Shown here in pieces: positions 18,407 through 27,209 of a stretch of DNA of 64,000 nt (position 1 is its first letter; every line of letters begins with the position of its first letter). Origin of the DNA: JAJYSO01 sp964586655 (GTDB lineage: Bacteria > Bacteroidota > Bacteroidia > Flavobacteriales > Flavobacteriaceae); contig CAZPGY010000001.1 in NCBI GenBank assembly GCA_964586655.1, positions 62,001-126,000 on the forward strand. Reading direction: 5' to 3'. The notes below the pieces were generated by a model. It did not search any database. It had not been told where the DNA came from and saw only the letters and a list, made by a program, of their open reading frames with translations. The translations under genes were made by a program, and so were the position numbers.

Positions 18407-19653
18407 GATTTGGGTTCTTCAAGCTGAAATATATTTTGTACCAATTCCAGACCTTCTTCTGAGCCGTCTTCCCGCAAGTGTGCCGCAAAACGGTTCATAA
18501 TTTTGTTGACAATTCTATCTCCCAAAGCTTCGGCTTGCTCGTCATTAAAATCGGTAACTTTTTTCTTTTGCGCCGCAATCTCAATTTCTTTAATAAGCTT
18601 TAACTGCTCTTTTAAAGCTTTGATGGTGGGCACAAACTTACGGGAGTCTTGCCACTCTTCAAAGTCATTTTTCACCTCTTCTATAATCAACTTGGCATCA
18701 GGGATGTGTGAACGGCGTTTGACCAAAGTTTTATTGGTCATGGCAGAAAGCTGGTCAATATGAACCAAACTCACATGAGGCAATTCCTGCACCTCTCCCG
18801 CAACATTTTTGGGGATGGATAAATCCAAGATGTGCATCTCTTTTTGGGCGGGCAGCAGGGCTTTGGTTACTACAGGCTGCTGTGCTCCGGTAGCCACAAT
18901 CAGGATATCGGTTTGGGTCAACACTTCTTTTAAATCGGCGTAATCTCGAACGACAAGATTAAATTTTCCGGCCACTTTTTCGGCTTTATCCCTACTTCGA
19001 TTGACCAGCGTAATATGAGAGTTTTTGGTGTGTTTTACCAAGTTTTCAACAGTATTGCGACCAATTTTTCCGGTTCCAAAAAGGGTAATGTTTTTTGTGG
19101 AAACCGCTGTCACCTCATTTAACACATAATGCACCGAGGCAAAAGAAACCGAAGTGGCTCCTGAGGAAAGTCCGGTTTCGTTTTTTATGCGTTTACTGGC
19201 TTGTACCACCGAATTGGCCAAGCGTTCCAAAAAAGGATTGGACAATTGTAGTTTCTTGGACCGCACAAAGGCTTGTTTAAACTGGCCTATGATTTCAAAA
19301 TCGCCTAAAATCTGACTGTCCAAACCGGTGCCTACCTCAAAAATATGAGAAACAGCGTCTTGGTTTTTATAAACAAAAGCCACTTTCTCAAACTCATCCA
19401 AAGAACCACGAGTGTGCTCACAAAGTAATTTTATCAGTTGGAAAGGATGCTCGGCAAACCCATAAAGCTCGGTACGGTTGCAAGTAGAAATCACCATCAA
19501 AGCCTCATGCCCGTTCTTCTTGGCGGTTTGAAGCAAGGCTTTTTCTGAAGTGCGGTCTAAACTAAAATCTCCTCGTATCTCGGCATCGGCTTTTTGATAA
19601 CTCAAACCAATGGCATAAAAGACACGACGTTTTTTATTGTTAACCTGATTCAT
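18403..19653 (-). CDS. hemA: Glutamyl-tRNA reductase
   Basis: HemA reduces glutamyl-tRNA to glutamate-1-semialdehyde, the first committed step of haem synthesis, supplying HemL. At 416 residues it has the normal length. The active-site motif ISTCNRTELYG holds the nucleophile Cys58. The NADPH domain is visible as LFGTGKIGRNTVENL and the dimerisation domain as the long helical C terminus. Residues 1-10 are basic and variable. It heads the minus-strand hemA-hemC-K+ transporter block and is divergent from an AraC-type regulator 200 bp away. Confidence 0.95.
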   Translation of the reverse strand: MNQVNNKKRRVFYAIGLSYQKADAEIRGDFSLDRTSEKALLQTAKKNGHEALMVISTCNRTELYGFAEHPFQLIKLLCEHTRGSLDEFEKVAFVYKNQDAVSHIFEVGTGLDSQILGDFEIIGQFKQAFVRSKKLQLSNPFLERLANSVVQASKRIKNETGLSSGATSVSFASVHYVLNEVTAVSTKNITLFGTGKIGRNTVENLVKHTKNSHITLVNRSRDKAEKVAGKFNLVVRDYADLKEVLTQTDILIVATGAQQPVVTKALLPAQKEMHILDLSIPKNVAGEVQELPHVSLVHIDQLSAMTNKTLVKRRSHIPDAKLIIEEVKNDFEEWQDSRKFVPTIKALKEQLKLIKEIEIAAQKKKVTDFNDEQAEALGDRIVNKIMNRFAAHLREDGSEEGLELVQNIFQLEEPKS

Positions 19654-19852
19654 AAATTAAGGCAGACTAATAAAGCAAACACAAAATTAACTCGAATTCG
19701 TTTTACAAAATAACGATAGAAGTTCTTTTTATGTCGTTTTGGGTTATTTCCAATGCAAAAGTATATAAAATGAATTAAAGTTGTAAATTTGCACGGTAAA
19801 TGCAGGTTTTAATCCATCTGTTTGGAATGATTCTAAATAAAAATAAGTAATT

Positions 19853-20752
19853 TTGAACGACAGTATTACTAAAAATAACGATAAAAGTTCATTTACACAC
19901 CAAAATTTGGAGTCGGGTTTTTTGGTGTTGACCTGTCAAAATAATGGAGAAACGGTTAAATCGATTAGCGAAGCCGCCCATAGTGATGCTATTCAATTTC
20001 ATTTTTGTGTCAAAGGGAGTGGCAAATTAAACTTTAATGCCGGTCGATATTCTCGTGAATTGGTCGAAAATAAATCTCTTCTGATTTATAATCCCGAAAA
20101 AAACCTTCCGGTTGACTTAGAGGTTAGCTCGCATTCAAAAACAGTATCTCTTTTGATTTCCATTGAACGGTTTCATCGACTTTTTTCTGACGAGATGGCT
20201 TATATAGATTTTTTAAAGGAGGGCAAACGGCATAAAAAATATTATCAGGAGCAGCCCATCAGTCCCAATATGGCTGTGGTGTTGAAGCAAATATTGGATT
20301 TCAATTCAACTCCGCCGGCTTTGAAAGTTTATTTAAAAGGAAAAAGTTTGGAGCTCATCGGACTTTATTTTAATTGTCCCGAGCAGTATAACACCGCGCG
20401 CTGTCCTTTCCTTGCCGATGAAAAAGCGGTGCGTAAAATTAAACAAGCCAAGGAAATCATCATTAAAAAGATGACCTCCCCTCCTACCTTAAAAGAATTA
20501 TCAGAAGAAATTGGATTGAGCTTAAAAAAACTGAAGCAAGGTTTTAAAGAGGTTTATGGCGATACGGTTTTTGGATTTTTATTTAACTATAAAATGGAAG
20601 TGGCCCGAAAGCTGTTAGAAGAAGGCCAATACAATGTCAATGAAGTAGGTTTAAAAATTGGCTACAGCACGGCCAGTCATTTTATTGTCGCCTTTAAAAA
20701 GAAATTTGGAACCACTCCCAAAAAATATTTACAATCAATAAGTACAGGTTGA
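19853..20752 (+). CDS. AraC family transcriptional regulator
   Basis: 299 residues. The N-terminal 190 residues form a cupin-like sensing region (FHFCVKGSGKLNF). The C terminus has the two AraC helix-turn-helix units: LKELSEEIGLSLKKLKQGFK and NVNEVGLKIGYSTASHFIVA, ending FGTTPKKYL. The start is TTG, because an in-frame TAA lies only three codons upstream (19844) and no ATG occurs near the N terminus. A -7-like box TAAATTTG is at 19784-19791. Its place between divergent hemA and downstream hemH suggests control of haem or iron genes, which is inference from position. The ligand is unknown. Confidence 0.92.
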   Translation: MNDSITKNNDKSSFTHQNLESGFLVLTCQNNGETVKSISEAAHSDAIQFHFCVKGSGKLNFNAGRYSRELVENKSLLIYNPEKNLPVDLEVSSHSKTVSLLISIERFHRLFSDEMAYIDFLKEGKRHKKYYQEQPISPNMAVVLKQILDFNSTPPALKVYLKGKSLELIGLYFNCPEQYNTARCPFLADEKAVRKIKQAKEIIIKKMTSPPTLKELSEEIGLSLKKLKQGFKEVYGDTVFGFLFNYKMEVARKLLEEGQYNVNEVGLKIGYSTASHFIVAFKKKFGTTPKKYLQSISTG

Positions 20753-20816
20753 TAATTTATTTGAATTGAGAACCTGTGGCTTATTCAAATGACATACTTT
20801 TGAAAAAAGAAAACAC

Positions 20817-21851
20817 ATGAAAGGAGTTTTAATAGGTAACCTCGGAACAACAAAGAGTCCCAAAGAAGAGGATGTAAAAGAATATTTAGATGAGTTTTTG
20901 ATGGATAAAAGAGCGATGGATTTGCCCCGTTGGTTGCGCGCTCTGGTGGTTAGGGGCATTATTTTAAAAACTCGTCCCCCCAAGACAGCGGCCAATTACA
21001 GGCGCATTTGGAGAGAAGACGGCTCTCCGTTACTCGTTCACTCCAAAAACTTGACACAAAAGGTAGATGAAGCAGTGGATGTTCCGGTGGTTTTAGCCAT
21101 GCGATATGGCGAGCCTTCTGTAAAATCTGGACTTCAAGAATTGGTCGATCAAGGAGTAGATGAAATCCTGTTACTCCCGCTTTATCCACAATATGCCATG
21201 GCTACGACAGAGACTTTTGTTGTGCTGGCAGAGGAATTGGGAAAAGAGCATTTTCCGCAAGTGAAATTTTCTACCCTCCCTGCTTTCTACAATTTTCCGG
21301 AGTATATTGAGGTGCTGTCTAAAAGCATTGCCGAAAAATTGGAAGGAGTAGATTATGACCACTTGCTTTTTAGCTATCACGGTGTTCCGGAACGTCACAT
21401 CCGCAAAACCGATATCACTGACGGACATTGCAAAATTGACGGACAGTGTTGCCAAACCAAATCTCCGGCTCATCAATTTTGCTACCGTCACCAATGCTTG
21501 GAAACTACCCGATTGACGGCAGAAAAGCTACAGCTTAAACCGGGAACTTATAGCAGTTCATTTCAATCTAAATTGGGGATTGATGCCTGGCTAAAACCGC
21601 CTACCGATAAAACAGTAAAAGAATTTGGAAAACAGGGCATGAAAAGTTTAGCCATTGTAACCCCTGCTTTTGTAGCCGACTGTATTGAAACCATTGACGA
21701 AATTGGCCGAGAGGCCAAAGAAGATTTTCAAGAAAGTGGCGGCGGCGAATTTACCTTCGTGCCTTGCCTAAACGACCGTAATGACTGGGCCGAAGTGGTG
21801 AATAACTGGATAAAAGACTGGGTTAGGAGCTCGCAAAAAGCGGAAGCTTAA
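20817..21851 (+). CDS. hemH: Ferrochelatase with cysteine-rich segment
   Basis: HemH inserts Fe(II) into protoporphyrin IX. At 344 residues the length is normal. Motifs are GVLIGNLGTTKSP at the N terminus, PLYPQYAMATTE, FSYHGVPERH (with the catalytic His) and FQSKLGIDAWLKP. Residues 205-227 hold five cysteines (205, 211, 212, 222, 227) in a short loop, similar to the internal cysteine cluster of bacterial ferrochelatases reported to carry a [2Fe-2S] centre. A -7 box TACTTTTG lies at 20795-20802. The stop overlaps the MATE start by 1 bp (TAATG). Confidence 0.95.
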   Translation: MKGVLIGNLGTTKSPKEEDVKEYLDEFLMDKRAMDLPRWLRALVVRGIILKTRPPKTAANYRRIWREDGSPLLVHSKNLTQKVDEAVDVPVVLAMRYGEPSVKSGLQELVDQGVDEILLLPLYPQYAMATTETFVVLAEELGKEHFPQVKFSTLPAFYNFPEYIEVLSKSIAEKLEGVDYDHLLFSYHGVPERHIRKTDITDGHCKIDGQCCQTKSPAHQFCYRHQCLETTRLTAEKLQLKPGTYSSSFQSKLGIDAWLKPPTDKTVKEFGKQGMKSLAIVTPAFVADCIETIDEIGREAKEDFQESGGGEFTFVPCLNDRNDWAEVVNNWIKDWVRSSQKAEA

Positions 21852-23197
21852 TGCCAAATATTAAATCTTCAGACCTCGGAAAACTACCCATAAGCAAATT
21901 ATTATTTCGCCAAAGCCTGCCGGCCTCCATAGGTGTGCTGGTCATGTCGCTCAATATTGTTGTCGACACCATATTTGTGGGCAATTGGATTGGTTCTACT
22001 GCCATTGCGGCGATAAATGTGGTGCTGCCTATTTCTTTTTTTATTGCCGCCTTGGGAATGGCCATTGGAGTGGGCGGTTCTTCTATTATCTCGCGTGCCT
22101 TGGGCGCCAAACACTACCAAAAGGCACTCAAAACTTTTGGAAACCAAATTACCCTCACCCTGCTGTTGTGTAGTATTCTGGTCATCTTCGGCCTGGTTTT
22201 TATCGATGAACTCATTCCATTATTTGGCGGGAAAGGAGAGATTTTTGAACCCGCCAAAATTTATTACCGGATTATTCTTTACGGCGTTCCCATTTTGGCC
22301 CTTACCATGATGGGGAACAGCAGTATCCGCGCCGAAGGAAAACCTAAATACGCCATGATTGCCATGATTATTCCTTCCATAGGCAATATTATTGGCGATT
22401 ATGTACTGATTAAATACTTTGATATGGGAATGGCCGGTGCCGCCTGGGCCTCCACGGGATCCTATGTGCTGGGACTGCTGTATACGCTTTGGTTTTTTCT
22501 TTCTGACCGGTCCGAACTCAAGATTAGCGTGGCACATTTCGGCTTAAACTTGCCCATTCTCAAAGAAATGGGAGCCTTGGGACTGGTAACCCTTTCGCGA
22601 CAGGCCGTGAAAAGCGTAATGTACCTCTTGGTCAACAATATTCTATTTTCTTTTGGCGGCGCCTCTTCTGTAGCTGTTTTTGCCATTATAGGACGCATGA
22701 TTATGTTTGCTTATTTTCCCATCTTGGGGGTAATGCAAGGCTTTCTGCCCATCGCAGGCTTCAATTACGGCGCCAAAAAATGGGGCCGTGTACGGGAAAG
22801 TATCAATAAAGCAATTTTGTATGCCTGTATCTTAGCGGTGATTCTTTTTATTGGAATTGAGGTCTTTCCTAAAGAAATTGCTGCGGTGTTTACCAAAGAT
22901 CCGGAAGTCATTCGAAAGACCCCAATGGCCATGCGACTGGTCTTTGCCGCCTTGCCGGTCATCGGTTATCAAATTATTAGTGCGGCTTATTTTCAAGCCA
23001 TCGGAAAAGCCGGTCGTGCGCTGTTTTTAGCCTTGTTGAGACAGGGAATATTTTTTATCCCGCTCGTTTTAATTTTGCCCAAACTCTTTGGAATGCCCGG
23101 CGTTTGGCTCTCCTTTTGCTCGGCCGATATATTGGCCACCCTGCTAACCGGATTTTTCTTAAACAAAGAAATACGTCATCACCTGAAACCCGCTTGA
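21851..23197 (+). CDS. MATE family efflux transporter
   Basis: 448 residues with about 12 hydrophobic helices in two similar halves, typical of the multidrug and toxin extrusion family. Visible family features are a helix-1 region SLPASIGVLVMSLNIVVDTI, GVGGSSIISRALGAK in the first half and QGFLPIAGFNYGAKKW in the second half. It should export cationic compounds using a Na+ or H+ gradient. Substrates cannot be read from sequence. It is translationally coupled to hemH, so export of a porphyrin-related compound is a conceivable but untested idea. Confidence 0.92.
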   Translation: MPNIKSSDLGKLPISKLLFRQSLPASIGVLVMSLNIVVDTIFVGNWIGSTAIAAINVVLPISFFIAALGMAIGVGGSSIISRALGAKHYQKALKTFGNQITLTLLLCSILVIFGLVFIDELIPLFGGKGEIFEPAKIYYRIILYGVPILALTMMGNSSIRAEGKPKYAMIAMIIPSIGNIIGDYVLIKYFDMGMAGAAWASTGSYVLGLLYTLWFFLSDRSELKISVAHFGLNLPILKEMGALGLVTLSRQAVKSVMYLLVNNILFSFGGASSVAVFAIIGRMIMFAYFPILGVMQGFLPIAGFNYGAKKWGRVRESINKAILYACILAVILFIGIEVFPKEIAAVFTKDPEVIRKTPMAMRLVFAALPVIGYQIISAAYFQAIGKAGRALFLALLRQGIFFIPLVLILPKLFGMPGVWLSFCSADILATLLTGFFLNKEIRHHLKPA

Positions 23198-23235
23198 CAA
23201 GTTCTTTCAAAAGTAATTAGACATATTCCATTAAA

Positions 23236-23266
23236 TTGGATTATATCCATAATTTTATTATTTTTG
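23236..23266 (+). promoter_or_regulatory. Probable promoter upstream of element A and the radical SAM gene
   Basis: TTG at 23236-23238 and TATTTTTG at 23259-23266 are separated by 20 bases, close to the 19-base Bacteroidota spacing. Element A starts 7 bp later, so transcripts would carry the whole element in the 5' leader of the gene at 23451. Confidence 0.5.
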
Positions 23267-23273
23267 AAAATGT

Positions 23274-23434
23274 ATACCAATTATACATACTAAATAGCCC
23301 AATATTTATGTCTAAATTTCAAATTTCTGCGTTAAAAAGCCTCGTCATAGCTACTGCTATGTCTACGTTTTTTGCCTTGAACTTTAAAATTTATCCTATA
23401 AATCTTTGGACTATTTAATAAATAAAATTGGTAT
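23274..23434 (+). mobile_element. Palindromic MITE-like element, copy A (161 bp)
   Basis: The element begins ATACCAATT and ends with its reverse complement AATTGGTAT. Sub-terminal parts also pair (ACTAAATAG near the left, CTATTTAAT near the right). Inside are TTTCTGCGTTAAAAAG, a small palindromic core with CATAGCTACTGCTATG, and TTTTTTGCCTTGA. The sequence at 63190-63350, read on the other strand, matches 160 of 161 bases by my count. It encodes no transposase, so it is a non-autonomous element. No convincing target duplication was found. It ends 7 bp before a Shine-Dalgarno sequence. Confidence 0.8.
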
Positions 23435-23450
23435 TAGAAAAGAGGAGGTT

Positions 23451-24524
23451 ATGGCGAAAGCTTATAAAAAAGGGCGAGGTGCTCAGAAAAAAGTACACAA
23501 CAAATATTTTGAGCTCGAATATGTGCCGGAAGCCGATTATTTAGAATACTGTCGGAAAGATGAAGATGAACACGCTTTTGACGCCAAAACCCATTTTCAA
23601 GAAGTCTTTCCTAAAACCATTGTCAACAAGGTAAAGAGTCCGGATTTGCATTTTCGATACTCTTTAAACCCATACCAAGGCTGCGAACACGGATGTGTGT
23701 ATTGTTATGCGCGAAACTCACATCAATACTGGGGCTATGGACCCGGGCAGGATTTCGAACAACAGGTCATGGTCAAGAAAAACGCTTCAAAATTACTCGA
23801 AAAAACCTTGCAAAAGAAGAATTGGAAATGCCAGCCGATTATTTTTTCGGGAAATACCGATTGCTATCAACCGGTGGAACGAAAACTAAAAATCACCCGT
23901 CAATGTTTAGAGGTAATGCTAAAACACCGGCATCCTACAGAAATTATCACTAAAAACGCATTGATATTAAGAGATTTAGATTTACTTGACGCTCTGCAAG
24001 CCTTTAACCTGATTCAGGTTCATATTTCTATCACCACGCTTTCAGAAGAAACCCGACGGCTTTTAGAACCGCGTACGGCAACCATTAAAAGGCGTTTACA
24101 AGTGGTTAAAACCTTGGCTGACCACAATATTCCCGTCAATGTGATGCTGGCACCCATTATCCCGGGCATCAACAGTCACGAGATTTTTAAAATTGCCGAA
24201 AAAGTAAGCGAAATGGGCGCCGATGCAATCAATTATTCCATCGTTAGACTCAATGGAGCCATTGCCGATATTTTCTCGGATTGGATTCACAAGGCCCTAC
24301 CCAATCGCGCCCAAAAAGTACTGCATCAAATTGAGGAATGCCACCACGGGAAGCTTTCCGAAAGTCGATTCGGATATCGCATGACCGGTGAGGGCGAAAT
24401 GGTGAATCAAATTGCCCAACAGTTTAAAATTGCTCGAAAAAAACACGGCTTAAAAAGACAACTCCCTGCATTAGACACTCACCATTTCCGGCGTCTCAAT
24501 AATCAGCAGTATCGTCTATTTTAG
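23451..24524 (+). CDS. Radical SAM protein, SplB/PA0069 family
   Basis: 357 residues. The iron-sulfur motif NPYQGCEHGCVYCYAR gives the CX3CX2C ligands of a radical SAM cluster, followed by GNTDCYQPVERKLKITR, typical of the PA0069/Rv2578c group of spore-photoproduct-lyase-like proteins. The substrate of this group is not established. I place the start at 23451 rather than at the open-frame ATG at 23406, because that one lies inside mobile element A, whereas 23451 is preceded by a strong Shine-Dalgarno sequence AGAGGAGG at 23441-23448. The leader of this gene has thus been replaced or extended by the element. Confidence 0.93.
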   Translation: MAKAYKKGRGAQKKVHNKYFELEYVPEADYLEYCRKDEDEHAFDAKTHFQEVFPKTIVNKVKSPDLHFRYSLNPYQGCEHGCVYCYARNSHQYWGYGPGQDFEQQVMVKKNASKLLEKTLQKKNWKCQPIIFSGNTDCYQPVERKLKITRQCLEVMLKHRHPTEIITKNALILRDLDLLDALQAFNLIQVHISITTLSEETRRLLEPRTATIKRRLQVVKTLADHNIPVNVMLAPIIPGINSHEIFKIAEKVSEMGADAINYSIVRLNGAIADIFSDWIHKALPNRAQKVLHQIEECHHGKLSESRFGYRMTGEGEMVNQIAQQFKIARKKHGLKRQLPALDTHHFRRLNNQQYRLF

Positions 24525-24593
24525 GAGCCAAATAGTTTTGGAAACAAGATTTTCTATCTCGACAATTTTATAGGTTTCTTGCATTTCGGCGGT

Positions 24594-26363
24594 TTATAGA
24601 GGAGATACCAAATCCAAAAACCAAGCTTTGACCTCGCCTTCAAGATGTGGCCCCAGTTTTTCGGCACATTCTTTATGATAAGCATTCAACCAGTCGATCT
24701 CAGTTTGTGAAAGCATTTCCTTAACGACAATACTCTTGAAAAACGGACACAAGGTTAGGGTTTCAAACTCATAAAAAGTATTCCACTCTGTGGTTTTCCA
24801 CGATTTGACAAGGATGAGGTTTTCATGACGAATGCCGTATTCGCCCACCGGGTAATAGCCCGGTTCGTTAGACAAAATCATATTTTCTTCCAGCGCCACC
24901 GGATTTTCCTCTTTTCGGATACTTTGCGGCCCTTCATGCACATTTAAGAAACTACCCACTCCATGCCCGGTACCGTGATTGTAGTCTTTTCCTTCCTTCC
25001 ACAGGGGCAAACGGGCAATGGCATCCAATTGAGACCCGCGGGTTCCTTTTGGAAATTTTGCCAAAGAAAGACGTATCAGGCCCTGCAAAACCAGCGTGGC
25101 ATCTCTTTTAAATTCAGGGGAAACTGCTCCCAAGGGAAGCGTTCGGGTTAAATCGGTTGTTCCTTCTAAATACTGCCCTCCGGAATCAATTAGAATACTG
25201 CCTTCATCCGTAACCGAAGCACAATCGCCTTCCTTGGCCGAGTAATGAATAATGGCTCCGTTTCCTTTAAACCCTACTATACTGGCAAAACTGTTTCCGA
25301 TAAAATTATCTCCTTCTGATCTGAATTCGAGGAGCTTGCGGCCGATATGATATTCGTCCAGTTCCTGTTTTTCCACCTGATGGGTCAACCAGTAGAGGAA
25401 TTTTACCATCGCTACGCCATCGCGCACCATGACTTTCTCAAAGCCTTTGCGTTCGGCTTTATTTTTAACCGCTTTCATCAAATGTCCGGGAACCGGTTTT
25501 TCTATGATTTGGTTATGGGCTTTAACAGCCTCAAAAACAGACTGATTGCTATTGGGTGCAATAAGGATTTTCTCGTCTTTTAGCGATTGGAGGTATTCAA
25601 AAAAGTGATTGTAAGCGCGCACCTCAACCCCGGAAGAATCGAGTAGCTTCTGTGCTTCCACATTTAACTTATCGGTATCGACAAAGAGAATGCTTTTATC
25701 TTTGGTAATCAGCAGGTAAGACACAAATACCGGGTTGCATTCCACATCGCTTCCCCGCAGGTTGAGGGTCCAAGCCACATCGTCTAAACTGGAGATGACA
25801 TGAACCGTTGTTTTTGCCTGCTCCATCTTTTTGCGAATGGCTTTTATTTTTTCGGAAACCGATTGCCCGGCCCTTTCAAAGGGATGAACAAAAATTTCAT
25901 TTTTCCCGTGATCTTTGCGTTGAACCCATACTTTATCGAGTAAAGGAAGGTCTTTTAGTCGGCGATTTGAAGCGGAGAGTTTTTGGTTTAATTTCCCCCA
26001 TTCAGCATGTGCCGTGGCCAGCGCATTAACCGCGATGGTAGCATTTTCACGGGTCTCCGATATAATCCAGTCTATATAATTAGGCGTGCCTTCAACGCCC
26101 ATTTTAAACAAATCGATTCCCGAACCTTTGAGTTCCTTGGGGGCTTGGGTAAAATAACGTCCATCGGTCCATAAACCGGCCTTGTCGAGCGTAATCACCA
26201 CAAAACCCGCTGAGCCGGTAAACCCTGATAACCAGGCGCGTTCTTGCCATTCCAACGGCATGTATTCACTCATGTGCGGATCGGCTGAATACACAATAAA
26301 AGCATCAATATTATTACTGCTCATCTCTTCCCGCAAGGAAGCCACTTTTTCTGCTGCTGTCAT
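24594..26363 (-). CDS. Xaa-Pro aminopeptidase (M24B)
   Basis: 589 residues, the long three-domain form (two creatinase-like N-terminal domains plus a pita-bread catalytic domain), similar in size to eukaryotic aminopeptidase P1. Metal ligands are visible in order: ILIDSGGQYLEGTTDLTRT (two Asp), GTGHGVGSFLNVHEGP (His), NEPGYY (Glu) and the late Glu in FYEFETL. It removes an N-terminal residue before proline and fits a peptide-using lifestyle together with the peptidases at 36-40 kb. No signal peptide is seen, so it is cytoplasmic. It is convergent with the radical SAM gene. Confidence 0.94.
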   Translation of the reverse strand: MTAAEKVASLREEMSSNNIDAFIVYSADPHMSEYMPLEWQERAWLSGFTGSAGFVVITLDKAGLWTDGRYFTQAPKELKGSGIDLFKMGVEGTPNYIDWIISETRENATIAVNALATAHAEWGKLNQKLSASNRRLKDLPLLDKVWVQRKDHGKNEIFVHPFERAGQSVSEKIKAIRKKMEQAKTTVHVISSLDDVAWTLNLRGSDVECNPVFVSYLLITKDKSILFVDTDKLNVEAQKLLDSSGVEVRAYNHFFEYLQSLKDEKILIAPNSNQSVFEAVKAHNQIIEKPVPGHLMKAVKNKAERKGFEKVMVRDGVAMVKFLYWLTHQVEKQELDEYHIGRKLLEFRSEGDNFIGNSFASIVGFKGNGAIIHYSAKEGDCASVTDEGSILIDSGGQYLEGTTDLTRTLPLGAVSPEFKRDATLVLQGLIRLSLAKFPKGTRGSQLDAIARLPLWKEGKDYNHGTGHGVGSFLNVHEGPQSIRKEENPVALEENMILSNEPGYYPVGEYGIRHENLILVKSWKTTEWNTFYEFETLTLCPFFKSIVVKEMLSQTEIDWLNAYHKECAEKLGPHLEGEVKAWFLDLVSPL

Positions 26364-26690
26364 AAACTGAAATTTTTAGAAGCCTAAAGGTACAAAAGTT
26401 TGAGAGGAGACGAAACCCGTAAATATAAAAATATCATAAACCTGATGAACTGTCAATGGCAGAGTAAGCGCATAAAACATCCGACATCACAGCTATTGTG
26501 GTTAAACAAAGAATAGAACGGCTCTTTTGGGGAATTAATCATCAGAACAACTTGGTCTTAATCGAGAAATATTATCAGCAACTCCCGGAAAAGCAGACAC
26601 AAGATTTTCAACTCAACAAGTGCAATATCGGTGGATGTCCAAAATTTTATTTATTTTTCAATTTCTTTAATTGAATGATTTTTAAAAGAT
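26364..26690. other. Intergenic gap; possible small GTG-start frame at 26498-26674
   Basis: This 327-bp gap between the divergent Xaa-Pro aminopeptidase and thioesterase genes holds no recognised RNA or repeat. An open frame of 68 codons runs from 26468 to 26674 on the plus strand without an ATG. The first usable start is GTG at 26498, giving 58 residues (VVKQRIERLFWGINHQ at the start, two cysteines near the end). It has no recognisable similarity and may be chance or a decayed gene. Confidence 0.2.
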
Positions 26691-27086
26691 ATGCCATCAA
26701 CCCATTTTTCCATTTCCATCAAGGTTCATGCTCAAGATATTGATCAATTGGGGCATGTGAACAATGTAGTTTATCTGCAATGGGTTCAAGAAGTTGCTGC
26801 ACAGCACTGGAAGCACAAGGTTTCGCCACAAATCCGCGAAAGCGTTTATTGGGTAGTACTCGATCACGCCATTCATTATAAAAAACCCGCTTTCGAGGGA
26901 GAAGAACTTTTGATTAAAACCCGGGTAGCAAGCATGAAAGGAGTTCGCAGCGAGCGCCACACTGAAATTTGGCGTAAAAAGGATCATCAACTCTTGGTCA
27001 AAGCAGAAACCATGTGGTGTTTGATGAGTGCCGACACCCATCGCCCCAAGCGCATTACGCCGGAAATTGAAGCTGTATTTTTATAA
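26691..27086 (+). CDS. Acyl-CoA thioesterase, hotdog fold (4HBT/YbgC-like)
   Basis: 131 residues with the single hotdog domain of the 4-hydroxybenzoyl-CoA thioesterase group: QDIDQLGHVNNVVYLQW carries the catalytic Asp, and KPAFEGEELLIKTRV and VKAETMWCLM form the sheet. The enzyme hydrolyses acyl-CoA thioesters, but the chain specificity is not readable. The chosen ATG is the first in the frame. No operon partner is obvious. Confidence 0.92.
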   Translation: MPSTHFSISIKVHAQDIDQLGHVNNVVYLQWVQEVAAQHWKHKVSPQIRESVYWVVLDHAIHYKKPAFEGEELLIKTRVASMKGVRSERHTEIWRKKDHQLLVKAETMWCLMSADTHRPKRITPEIEAVFL

Positions 27087-27209
27087 AAAGCAAACGACAA
27101 ACCAAAGAACTAAACAGTCCAAATTGGGGAATCTATTAATCCAATGTTTTTGCGCTCTCCTTTTTTATGTATTTTTGAAAAGAATCAGAATAAGCATCAT
27201 CGTTTTATA

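Noticed and set aside
23236..23418. 60-codon plus-strand frame before the radical SAM gene
   Set aside because: It is the translation of mobile element A; the inverted copy at 63190 is non-coding too.
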